DNA of 64,000 bases from Nemertoderma westbladi (lineage: Eukaryota > Xenacoelomorpha > Nemertodermatida > Nemertodermatidae), in NCBI GenBank assembly GCA_032718475.1, contig JAUCBJ010008600.1, positions 1 through 64,000 on the forward strand, given 5' to 3'. The notes under the pieces were generated by a model that searched no databases, was not told where the DNA came from, and saw only the letters and a list, made by a program, of their open reading frames with translations. Below are positions 1 to 12,400 of the stretch, piece by piece; the first letter of the stretch is position 1; the number at the start of each line of letters is the position of its first letter. A program made the position numbers and the translations under genes.

Positions 1-368
1 TTTTATTTTTGAATGGGATGTCTGGTGTCGGGTAAGAAATTCCCTTTAAAGTTAGTAATAATTTTCTTCAAAGTAGCAAAGGTACCTCTTTGTTGCAGGG
101 TACCCAGGTTAAGAATAGCCTAGGAAAGTGTTAAAATGCATAAGAAAAATTCACTACATATGAATATTAAATGTGTACTGTAACTAAATAAAGCGGATAC
201 GAACTGGTGGTAATGGCAACCTGCATACAGGGAAGTTCATTACAGATCGTAAAGTCAATGGATTTACCTTGGCTTGTGGATTCATTTTTCAAGGGATCTA
301 AAGGGTAGGGTATATTATATCTGAGATGCATTCATCTTCCAATAGGCTTACATTTATATTGTTTTCAG

Positions 369-448
369 GTAACAACTTCATACACATTTCCGCCTATGAC
401 CTACCAATTCGCTATCTAGAAGTTGGTATATTTTGTGATCAGAGCTGT
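369..448 (+). CDS. Metalloprotease exon 1: start of the M12B fold
   Basis: The exon follows a TTTTCAG acceptor and ends before GTAAGT. Starting with two bases of a split codon, it reads NNFIHISAYDLPIRYLEVG then IFCDQSC. The RYLEVGIFCDQSC part matches the first beta strand that opens M12B catalytic domains (typically RYxELxIVxDxxM). It ends in phase 0, matching the next exon. The two other frames contain stops. The exon before it was not found in the 368 bases upstream. Confidence 0.75.
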
Positions 449-3400
449 GTAAGTTGATTTATATATAACTTTGTTTATTTAGCATGTTTATGTTTAAATT
501 CCATTTCAGGTCACTTCTAAAAATATAACAATGGATATAAAATATTATCATTTTCGATTTTGCTTGCACATATAAACCCCTTCATTTTGGTCATATATCA
601 ACAAATAATAATTTCAACCCCACTATTAATATTATTTATTATAAGTAAAGCCGGCCGAACCGGCACTTTACAATCAAGGTACCAGAAATAAAACAGACAA
701 TTTCGAACCATTAAAATGATTAAAAGCCGGCGGGGATACGGGTGAAAAACATCGCCCCTTACAATGTGAAATCATAAGATCACAAGAGATCATAAGCAAA
801 ATTCACTGTCGAATGTCTATTATAATAGAAGAACAACTTTGGATGATATAATTTATCGCATCAGGACATACTTTAATCACTAGTACATCCTATAGGATAG
901 GGTTGTTAACACTGTAAATGTTTAATTTATATTTAATATTTGGCGATGTTTCATGTGTCATTATAATTGAGGTTTGTAATACTGCCGACTTTGATGTTTC
1001 TTTCACTGAGATATCGAATCACATCTTCTCACTATTCACTACATCACTATATTTTTTGGATCTATATAATGTCTCGATTGGAATACATCTTGCTTTTGTC
1101 GTTTGTTAGATGATGATAGTTCATATAAAGCAAGCAAAAAGCAAACAGTCGGCCGAAGCCGGAGGCGACCCAAAGGCTCCTCTTTCGATAGCTGCTACCC
1201 GAGGGTAGGGGTGGGCGCTACTCCTATCCCAAGATTTGCTCCCAGTTATTTAACTGGTACTGCAACTTATATTTAACTGGTATTTAACTGGTACTGCAAC
1301 TTATATTTAACTGGTTCCATTATAGTTCATATACGGATTATTAATTAATTTGAGATCGCATTCGCCAGATCTCCCAAGGGTACAATGCATATTATTTTTA
1401 AGAAATATGTTACAATCTTTTCCAGATATCCTCCCATAATCCGCAAACATAATTAATAATTATTAATAATTAATAACAATAATATGTTTGCTATGTATTC
1501 GAACCTTGCCCTAAACTACTTACTCCAGCCTGTTTATTGCTGTGGAGACGTTGGGTGGACTAGGCCCTTCATCCTTCTCATTACTTGGAGAAGGTCCAGC
1601 GGCAACAAAAGGTCTACGCAATTCCTGCGTCAAAGTCATTCAACCTCCCCGAGAACCGCTGCTACCGGGAGACCAACATGGCAACTTAATCCTACCCCCC
1701 CCCCCCCCCCCTCCCCGGGCTCCATTATTATAATTTTCTTCACCCTATTCATTAAATTTTTATTAATTCGAAACAATAATCAATTCGAAACAAACAAATT
1801 ATGTAGTGCAATATTATAATATTATATATTTATTTTACCCATCGTGCTTATTTTGTGATGAATATAATAAAATTTAAATTAATAATTATTAATTATATAA
1901 AATAATAAACTGGACATGGATATATGTTAATATAAATTATAATATAAATAAAGTAATAAGAAGGATAAGATAAGATATTAATATAAATTATATATAAATG
2001 TTTCACACTTATATTGCTTTACTTTAACAAGGTATTTGGATACGGAAATGGATGGATTGGATTGGAAAATCTGGAAAATGTTGGTCTGAATCTCGATCAA
2101 GTTCAGAACTATCTACGGGATGTTGTTGCAGGTACAGGAAATGTTAGTGGACCAGTTTCATAGTTATTGAAATTAACAAGGGGCTTCTGTAATTTTCCGA
2201 TTTTTTCCATTTGAGCTCACAGCAATTAACTTCGAAAAATTATTTAATAATGGTTAATTACAAAAAGATTCCTCACCCTCGACTTAGGGGGGGGGGGGGG
2301 GGGGGGGTAAAATTTGGGCATAAAAAAGTTCAAGTCTAGTGGGTCAAAATTCAAGATCATATTTCGATATATACAAAAGTTGCCAATTCCTAATAGAAGT
2401 CGATTAATAAAAAAAATCGGGGGTCTCATTGGTAGTTTTCGAGAAATTTTGGAAAAACCGAGAAACATCATCTTTTATGATCAGGAAACTGATCTCGAAA
2501 ACCGCTTGACCGATCGAGCCATTTTTTTTCATCAACTCAGAATGGACCAGTGAACATTTCTTACATGATGAATGTTTATTAGAAAAATGCTTAGATTCGA
2601 TTTTAAAAATACTGATCTTTTCTGCGATCATGATCTTGAGTTTTGACCCACTACACTTGAACTTTTTTATGTCCAATTTTTGGCTTCCCCCCCCCCCCCC
2701 AAGTCGAGGGTGAAGAATCTTTTTGTAATGTTAAGTTTTTCCATACGGTGAACTCTCAAGACTTGATCTTTGAAAAAATACCGAAAACACGATCTTTTCT
2801 GATTGCAGCCTGATCAAATCGCTTTTTAAAAATTTCGAAATATACAAACGTTGCCCCGTCACCATAGCAGTCGATTAGTAAAAAAAAAAATCGGGGGTCT
2901 CGAAGATAGTTTTCAAGAAAATTTGAAAAAACGAAAAACACGATATTTTATGATCAGGGGTGGTATGCACCAAGCGATCTAATTAGTCTGAACTAGGTAA
3001 CCTGTTCTAAACCAGCTCAGTCTAATCATTATGCACCAACTTTAGACTAGCATAATTTCTAGTCGAATTCGAATATAAATATTAAACAGCTAATAGGTGT
3101 CTAATTTTCTAGATACTGCTCAGCTGCTGATATGTTTCCAATAGTTACGAGCCAAACAATCAGCAGAATTGCTATTCTGTTGTTAATAAGGTTGAGTATT
3201 ACGTGGACATTATACTGTATTGTACATGTACACGTACACGCAAGTACAGTAAGTGGTAAGCCATACATAAAACTTAGCAAAATAACTTTGTAAAAGTTTG
3301 ATATTAGTGCAATATATTATTATTATTATGGGTGAGCCGAGCGTGCCAAATAATATTTTATGTTTGTGAAATGCTTAGAACATCTTTCTAACACGCAATC

Positions 3401-6400
3401 AACTTTCGATTTCATGTGAAAACTATTTACCATAACGGTCATGGGAACAGCTACCCCCACTACTATATCGAATATCAGGCATAATCATTTAATGTCTGTC
3501 TGTATGAATGTCCACGTTATGTGAGACCCATACTCGACCCTGAATTCCCGAATAATAAATCGTAGGAATCATAGATCCCGAATTAAATGGTTATGGCACA
3601 TTGTTGAATCGTTCGATTCCAAAAATCATACAAGTTTGTATTGCACTGAGAAACTTTGCATCAAACTCGTTGCAACAAAGTGTATGCGACACAATTGGTT
3701 CTATCCACCAGAGCACCATGACACCAGAGTTCCGTGTCAAGAATTGTTGCCCAAGCAGCGCTTTGAATCAAAAAGTTCCAGAATTCGTCAAATTCCCTGT
3801 GAGCGCTGGTTCAAAACAAACAACACAAGCAGGATTTTTCGAAATTGCAGGATTTCCGGGAGTTGTAGCTTGCGCAGATGGAACGCATATAAGAATGCCG
3901 AATCCATCAAGAGCAGACAATTCATTCATGAACAGAAAAAATTTTTACTTGATCAACGTACAAATTGCATGTGATCACAACATGAAGATTGTGAATTGCA
4001 ATGGTCGTTGGCCCGGCAGTTGTCACGACTCGTAGGTGCTTCGAAATTCCGAATTATGGAATTCTTTTGAGAATGGAGACTGCACCGGAATCGTTCTCGG
4101 AGACTCCGGATATCCTTGTCGATCTTGGTTGATGAGCCCATTTCTCAATCCTCTAACACCTTCTCAGACACGTTATAACAAAGAACACAGGAAAACAAGG
4201 GTGCTTGTTGAGCAAACCATTGGAATTTGGAAAAGGCGCTTCAGAGTCCTGTATGATGGATGTCGGGTAATTTTGGATAGAGTTCCTAACATTATTGGAG
4301 CTTGCGCAGTTTTGCACAACATTGCTATTGATCGACGTCAGAATGTGACCCAAGAAAAAGGTCTGCAGTTGTTCGAGAATGAAGATGAAATGGAGTTTCC
4401 CATCCATCTTAATTCAGGGGCTGCATACAGACACCACATAGTAAATAGCCAATTTACTAATTAACAGTCAATAATACTGTAATTAATTAATTGCTGATAA
4501 TTATTTTATGCTAGTGCGGCAGAGTAGAGCTTTGTTGTTGTCTATACCAAACTCAATTTAATTAATATTAATAATATTTATTCCGTCCCATTGGATGTAT
4601 CGATAATATATTATAATGAGGATAAAGGATAGAGATGGGTGACTAACTATTTTATTCTTAAATTGTTACTTTTTGGACGAATTTCATGGGAAAAACGTAG
4701 AACAATTTTTTCATTATTATTCTCTCCGATCTTTATTAACCTCACTTGCGCTCGGTAAATAACATATATCGAGAATAGTGAAAAAAAGTTTTTCCTTTTT
4801 ATCCATTCTTTAAGAAAAATTTTTTCCCATGTAATAAATAATTAATATTAAAAATGTTATTTATAATATCTTGCAATGATTATTTTCAGGTGAATCGTTA
4901 AATTTTGTAAAATTTGACGTAAATTCTAAATTAAAATAGAATTGCGAGGAATTGCATGGTATGGTATGATGACGATATTAATTAAATGATATGAATATTA
5001 AATGAATAATAGTCTTATGGATTTATATATTGTCAGTAATATAATAACTAAACGCCATATAAAAATTAAAAATAGAGATAATAATGGTTATTGCCTTGAT
5101 GGATGGTGAAACACCCTATCTCTGTTTTCCGCGCGTGGTGGAGAAATTAGTGGATATTTTCTTTACCAAAGTTTCCTTTTTACTTTTTTTTATTGTATAC
5201 TTATAGGCCCATATGAATTGCCCATATAATGCTATCTAATATACAACAAATAAGAAACAAAAATAACAACAAGCTTCTTCTCTTTTGACTGCACTGTACA
5301 AGTACATGCATTGCATTGAACTCTACAAAACACTGTAAATGCTACGAAACTAGCCATTAATGAAACGATAATGACTAATCAAGCGAACAAAACAAATATA
5401 TTGTCATATCCCTTTTAATTAATTAGTTAATAATTCGGAATGAAAGCAAAAAATAGACCTTTTATATGCCTAAAGCTTACATAAAGATATCGGTAATAAT
5501 CAACCAGTCTAGTTTGTTAGTAGTGCCCCCCGAGATACTTGTCCAATACAATATTACATTTTTCGAGTGTAGAGAACATGAGTTTTTGGTTTTTCAGTTG
5601 CATTGACAATACTTATAATTGCAACTGTTGAACTTCTGAACCTGCAGCTACTTTGCGCCTTTTAGACGGGTAACCAGGGATGGCTATGACCTTGCGGAGA
5701 AACTCTAGGAACACCAACTGCAGAGGAACTAGGATCTACAGTTTCACTACTACTATTACCGGTGGTTAGATCATCTAGATCAACAATATTTGGCAACGGG
5801 GCCAACGGCGTATTATCATTTAAACATTCAAGATCCATCGTCTCGGTTGTGTTTCCAATGAAGCTGGAGATAAAATTTGATTCAACTGGAGCTGATGCCA
5901 GTACTGTTTCCTGAGGGAGACATTGGGGAACAATAGCATCTCTAACTCTAGGCCTACTATTACCTGTAGGCCTATTATCCGCAGAAGTAGTCGTAGAGAC
6001 CGGCGAATCCAAAAAATATGGAAGTCCATTAAATGAAGTACTATCACGATTAATATCGTACACGAGGAGCTGAGTTTTGGTCATTGGTTTCTCACGTGCC
6101 CACCTCCAGTTTTCGTATGGGATACCTTAACTGAAAGTGCCTTCTTCTTAGCTTTACCTTTTACATAATAATAGTGCTTTTTTTATTTCCAATTGAGTTT
6201 TTTTATCGAATGATTCTCAGCACAGATAATTTTTGCAATCTCTGCCCATGCTTTAATGCGCTTTCTATTGGAATCACCGCCACGATTAGTACCCGATATT
6301 TCGTTATAAAATGCATCTTGAACCAAGTATTAATTTCTCTTCGATATGTCTCGATTAATAGTCATCATTACATATTAATAGACTTGGTACTGCTGTATGG

Positions 6401-9400
6401 GAGCACCAGACAGAAGGACTACAACTACGAATTATAATTAGGAATTATGCAACTAAAGACTGCACGTTCTGCATTCAATAGACACGTTCGTGGGGACTTC
6501 GCGCAGCACGTAGTCGGCAAGCCTTGGCATACGGTTTATATAGAGCAAATGGGGCATGTCTAGTTTGGACCCAATATCCCATGCTATAAATGTATTCATT
6601 CGATATACAATCATATGTTAATCCGCTAGGTGGTGTCAAATTGTTATTCTGCAATTTCGTACTTACCAGTGCAACACTGTACAGCAGTACCGTACCGATA
6701 GGCCTATGTCATTACTTCTGAGTCTCTAGCGGATCCCCAATTAAATGTCTTAACTTTTCAATTTCGTAAAAGATAGATTTCATGATTCTCTACAGGCCAC
6801 CAAAATTTCAGCTCAGGAAAATGAGGCCTTCCCGAGAAATTTAACATTTTCTAAAAACCACATAATCTGTCGTAGCTGACGTCAGACTGCATGATTTTTC
6901 ACCAAACTTTACAAACTTTCTAAACTTTCTCTCTACTACTTACCTACTAAGTTTGGTTCAATTCCGAACGAGCGATGCCGAGAAATTCGCGTTCAAACAT
7001 TTACCAGACGGACGGACGGACAGACAGACAGACAGACGGACATGCCCCATTTGCCCTATATGAACCGTATGCAAAGGCTCGCCGACTACGTGTCTCGCCC
7101 CACAGATAGAAGTTAATAAAATGAGCTGGGGAGTGTCAGGGGAAGTGCCTGACAGCCTGAATTACTGAAAGATGGCCAATAAGCCTGAAACAGATGGTAC
7201 CGTACAATGCTAGACAGGTTCAACCCCCAGTGACATCCTACATCTTTGTTGTACTACCAGCTGACTTGTACCGTACTGAATATATTTTACCTTATCTTAC
7301 CTTACTACACACTCAGCCAGTCAGCTACACTAGGCCTATTGCCCTAGTGTAACAGTCTAAGTCTAGGAACTAGCTATATCCAGGTAAATATCCAGGGAAT
7401 ATCCAGGTAGCGCAAGTACTGAAGTTGGAAGTAGGTACATCTGTACACATACCAGCATACCAGTACCACTACGCTTACGAGTATACCACTATCGGCACTG
7501 TAAGCCTTCCTACAAAGTAGGCCTTTTTCGGTATGGTTTAAGCATTTATTTATGTAGCTTAGGCCTATTTAAGTTAGCATACATGTAGGTACCGGGAGCC
7601 GGTATAACAACAGGAAACATCCCACAACTACACAATGTAAGTACAAGCCACATTGTAAGAAACTAGCACCACACCACACAATACCAGCAGAGTAGTATTA
7701 ATAATTAAGGTAACATCTATACAGTGCTAGACAGGCAGCCAATAATAAATCTTTAAAAGAAATGCTGATCTGTGATTGGATTTGATACAATTTGAGCTAA
7801 TCATTGTATTGGTTCTTCCAGTCTAATCTAATTAGACTGAACTAGGAATAGAATAGACTGGAAAATGTTGGTGCATATAGAAATTAGACTGATCTAACTC
7901 CAGACTTAGTCTACACTAATTAGTGAACTAATTAGACTTATTCTATTCTAAATTGGTGCATATCACCCCAGGTCGCATATCGCGAGATCCGGTTGTCCGA
8001 TCGAGCCAATTTTTTTTTATTCGACTCAGGGTGGTGTGCTGAACGTTTTCTTACAGTAATTGTTTTATCCAAAAATGCTTTGTTACGATTTTACAAGTCC
8101 GATCTTTGTGCGATCACGATCTTGCATTTTGATCAGGAAGACTTCATTTTTTCATTTAAAAAAAAATGGCTACCCCCACCAAATCAATGATTGCGAATCT
8201 TTTTGTAATGTTAAGTTTTTCGATTGGATCAAGTCTTGAGTGTCGGATTCCTGATCAAAACTGATCTTTGCTGATCATGGTCAAGATCATGATCAGGACC
8301 TCCAAAAAAAGCTCACTGAATGTAAACGCATATGCTGCCTACAGTTTGGCGCTGGTCCCAAGTCCGTAGCATTAGCGGTTCTGGACTTATGCACATAGCA
8401 ATGGGGTTGCTAGGGAGGCTGACTTTTTGACTACCTGGACTAGTTCCATGGCCAGCCACAGTATTGGTGTTCTGCGAACAGAGAACCTATTCGGTTTCCA
8501 CCACCACGTCCATCCGCAACGCCACCACCTGCGACACCACTGCCACCATCCACGACGCCACCACCACCAGCCATAACACCACCACCACCGTCAGCATCGC
8601 CTCACCAATGTCCACAACGCCACCACCACCGTTCATGACGCAACCACCTCTGTCCGCGACGCCACCACCCGCGATGCTACTGCCACCATCAGCGATGCCA
8701 CCTGTCCCCGCTCCCTTCCCACTCGCGGCAACCAAACAGTGGGCCTACCTGGCCCCAGTCCACGATGCCAGGCTAAAAGCCCTGCGGGAGTCCCTCCCAC
8801 AATCCAGGGTGGCAAGGTTGAACTCCCTGGACCACCCCACCACAGGCTGCTGGCTTGACGCCATCCCCATCAGCTCTCTGGGACTGAAGCTGATGGACTC
8901 ACAGTTCCAGATCTCGGTCGGCACTAATCTAGGGTGCAGGCTGACCAGGCCCCACAGCTGTGCCCGGTGTGGCAAGATGCCAGATGTCGGATGTCCGGAT
9001 GGCCTCCATAGCATCACCCTGGTCCCGTGGAGCCGCGGGTGGTTCCTCACATACGACGCGAGGGTGGTGGACCCACTGGTGCCCAGCCACCTCGCCCAGA
9101 CACTAGCCGCCAGAGGTTGCTCTGCAGAGGTTCCCTATGAGACCCTGGGCCACCCCAGCCCTGAAACATCCGAGTTCCTGAAGGAGATCAGGGCAAGACT
9201 CCATCTGTCATCCAGGAACCCCGATCTCACCGCTTCCTCCTTGTAATCGCCATCCTGGTCGGCAATGCGGCCTGGCCTCCATTATGGGGACCATGGACCC
9301 CTCACTCACTAACAACGAGGGACTCTACGAGGTGGTCCATGGCCCCTAATTCCCCCCTCCTCCCTCCCCACCCCGACGGAACAGACTAACATACCCCCCC

Positions 9401-12400
9401 CCCCTGCCCAATGAAACAGACTAACTACACCCCCTCCCCCACTAGCTTTCTTCCTATTGATTATTTAAATCAATTATATAAATTTTAAGTGTTTATAATG
9501 GACTTATTTCGCCTATAAAGATATTGAGAGGTAAAATATTTCATTGTTTGTAAATGGGAATTGATGACAATCCGTAGTTTTTTATAATATTAATTAAATA
9601 TGAAATCTTTTATAATTATGGTTAATATAATGTGATAAAGAATGTAGGCCATGGAACACTAAATATACACGGAACCAGATAGATGTCCGATTTCACGAGT
9701 CAATCTTTTTATTGCTTTAATCTATTGTACTCGATGCATGAATTAAAAATTTTGAAAAAAAAATTGGTGGTCATCGATCTCGTTGCCATGGCAACAGAGA
9801 TTAAATTGTTGCATGCATCACTATCTAAATCGCCATATCGTCAACACTACTTGGCTAAGTAATTCCATAGTAACTGTGATAGAACGCATTACTGTAGTTC
9901 TAGAAGGCCTTGGTTGTACAATACAATTTCACAGGGTTAAACGACACGACAGTGCGAAATCAGATCAGAACATACAGTACTGTATACCACACCTCTATAG
10001 CTAAGGTTAAAACACACCTTGTCCTACCTACAGTACAGTATATAAATTAATAACGAATGCCTCGTGTTTGTTGTGTACCTAATTGTGGGGTGAGGGCCGG
10101 GCCTAGTGCTACGGTATACTGTATACCCAAGGACACATCAACTAGGGACAAGTGGCTTAACCGTCTAACGCCCACCCCTACTTCCCCATGTCAAAAATGT
10201 TTCATATTTTGGAAACTAACTCAAAATGGCCCAAAAAAAACTTTACTTTTACACTTTTGCAAAAAAAGTGTTTGTTCAGAAGTTACAGCTATGTTCCATT
10301 TAAGGTGCGTTGGGCATTAGAGCACATAGTTTTTTCTAAATTTTTTGGAAAGGCATTCTCCACAAACTCTATACTTTATAACACAAACTTTATAAGTTCT
10401 TACATAAATTATATAGGACCCCATTGGTTGTTCAGAAGTTACAGCCATGTTCCATATAAGGTGCGTTGGGAATCTCATTAGAGAACATATTTTTTCCACA
10501 TTTTTTTATTGAAATATCAATTAGTAACCCGAATAGGCTTCCATACATATAGGAATCATTTATTAATATAATTAGTAGTCCTAGGCCTAATATTATTAGT
10601 CTATAATAGTTTTTATGTCAGGATTAATAATTGTTATGATAGGCAATGAAACACAATGAACCACGTTCTCCACTGTGAAGGCGTACATTGCATTTCACAC
10701 ATTTCATTTTAGTGTCTTTTCGGCAGACCTGACAACGGCCCTGGGTTGTGTGCTCCTTGATATGTCCAACATTATCATAGCGAATGTCGATGATAGGAGC
10801 AGGTACATTCCCACCACCAGTACTGAGACGTGGTGGAACTGCTGATAAAAGACACTTGGTAATGTTGATTACAAAGCTAAGATGATCAAGCTGGTTGGTT
10901 GGTTGATTGACTTCGCAATGAAACCGCCAAGCAGCTGTCATAGATACACCCAACAGCTGAATGAAAAGTGGGAACCAACACTTCTTAGCTCTGATAGTAG
11001 GTCGGTAGGAAGCAACAAGTTTGTCCAATAGGTCAACCCCGCCAATTCCAGCATTATAATTGCCAACACAGCCAGGCTGAGTGACATTCACTGCAGCGAC
11101 TCCTTTCTTTCTCCGTTTAACGTTTGTCACTGGTTCGTGAGTATCCTTGTTGCTGGCAACATTGACTACTGCATTATCGTTCCACTTTACAATGTATACA
11201 GTTCCATCACATCGGTGATCATAAGAAACTCTGGGTTGTTTACTAAGAATCTTAGTTTTCTGCAATGATTTTTGAGCTCCACCAGTTCTGTTTTCCCTTA
11301 TTGTTCCTAATAAATAATAAAGAAAATATATAGCCAGTATGGGTGGCTATGCGGCGGGGTAGCTCAGTTGGTTGAGCGCCAGGCCTGCAATCTATTGGTT
11401 GTAGGTTCAGCCCTCCAGGGACCACTCAGCCTTTTTGTATTGTATTATATAGAGTATTAGAATTTTTTATTATTATTTATCACATTCGACATGTACATTT
11501 ATTATCAACATGTACAATTATATTTATTTATTTATTTATTTTTGAACATAAAATTTGACAAACCTGTGGCTGCGATTCCTCTTGAAGAAAGTTCTCGTAG
11601 CAACTCATAGCTTGAAAAAAAATTGTCGAAATAGACATGATGATATTCCAAAGTAGAGTGCTCAGCTACAATATCAATAAATCCCAAAACAACACGACCT
11701 CCAAGACTGTTGTGAGGATCTTTCTCTCTTGGATCAGGCTTTGCTGGCCGTTTCACTGTTCCTCTAGTACTTCTCTTCCTTTTATTGGACTTCACAGCCT
11801 CGGCTGGTGTAGGGATTGGTGCTGGTTGCACTGAAAAGGTTCCTGGGGCAGGTTGCGTTTCATCTGGGGCACAAACAGGTTTCTTGCCGGTATATATATC
11901 ACAATGATACGGGTACCCGTTAGATCCAGCACCAACCCACTGTTTATAGCCGTAACGAATAGGCTTATCCTTCATAAACATCTTAGCAGAGTGGAGGCCA
12001 TGATATGGAGTCATTGACTCGTCAACAGAGAGTTTTCCATGAAAGAAACCGAACTGAATAAGGTTTTGGTTCATCATAGTATATAATGGAGCAACCTTAG
12101 CAACCTTATTACCTACTTCTAGATTCATATTGTCCGAAAGGTGGAGGTACCTCTTAAGTGCATCAAAACGATTTCTACTCATCGTTTCTTTTATCATGTC
12201 TACACCCAATACTCTATCAGTAGACCAATAATGGCGTTGAGATGGGACGGAATGGAAACCACTAAAGTATATTATTCCAATAAACTGTCGTATTTCCTCA
12301 ACTGTAGTAGAAAAGGTGCTGCAGTTTTTGTCCCGCATTGCATACAGGTTTGTTTGTTTCACTATTTCGTTTATCATTTCTAAATCTACAAATTTACAAA

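Larger units (their letters stand above)
2958..7968. mobile_element. PIF/Harbinger-like DNA transposon, 5.0 kb, with 3-bp CAG duplication
   Basis: Seen: terminal inverted repeats GGGTGGTATGCACCAA (2958-2973) and its near-perfect inverse ending at 7968 (one mismatch), flanked by CAG at 2955-2957 and 7969-7971. More ATGCACCAAC and TCTAATTAG motifs lie inside both ends. It carries a Harbinger nuclease gene on plus and a Myb/SANT-like gene on minus, the standard two-gene layout of this superfamily. A neighbouring repeat unit (about 2463-2518) is the uninterrupted target and confirms both boundaries. Both genes carry lesions, so this copy is probably non-autonomous. The interior (4465-5660 and 6440-7900) is AT-rich filler with a GACGGACAGACA microsatellite near 7010-7040. 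Confidence 0.88.

Noticed and set aside
1-36. Possible end of an upstream metalloprotease exon before GTAAGAA at 32
   Set aside because: In the phase needed for exon 1 the frame has a TGA only six codons earlier, and no homology is visible.
1484-1819. ORFs with poly-proline at 1484-1819 and 1542-1733
   Set aside because: Created by a C-run; no conserved motif, no supporting splice context.
8487-9050. Minus-strand ORFs opposite the GC-rich deleted retroelement
   Set aside because: Val/Gly-rich shadows of CCACCA-type repeats; the plus frame carries the recognisable motifs.
11354-11423. Functional tRNA gene
   Set aside because: A- and B-box-like blocks exist, but acceptor and T stems do not pair; kept only as a tRNA-like repeat.
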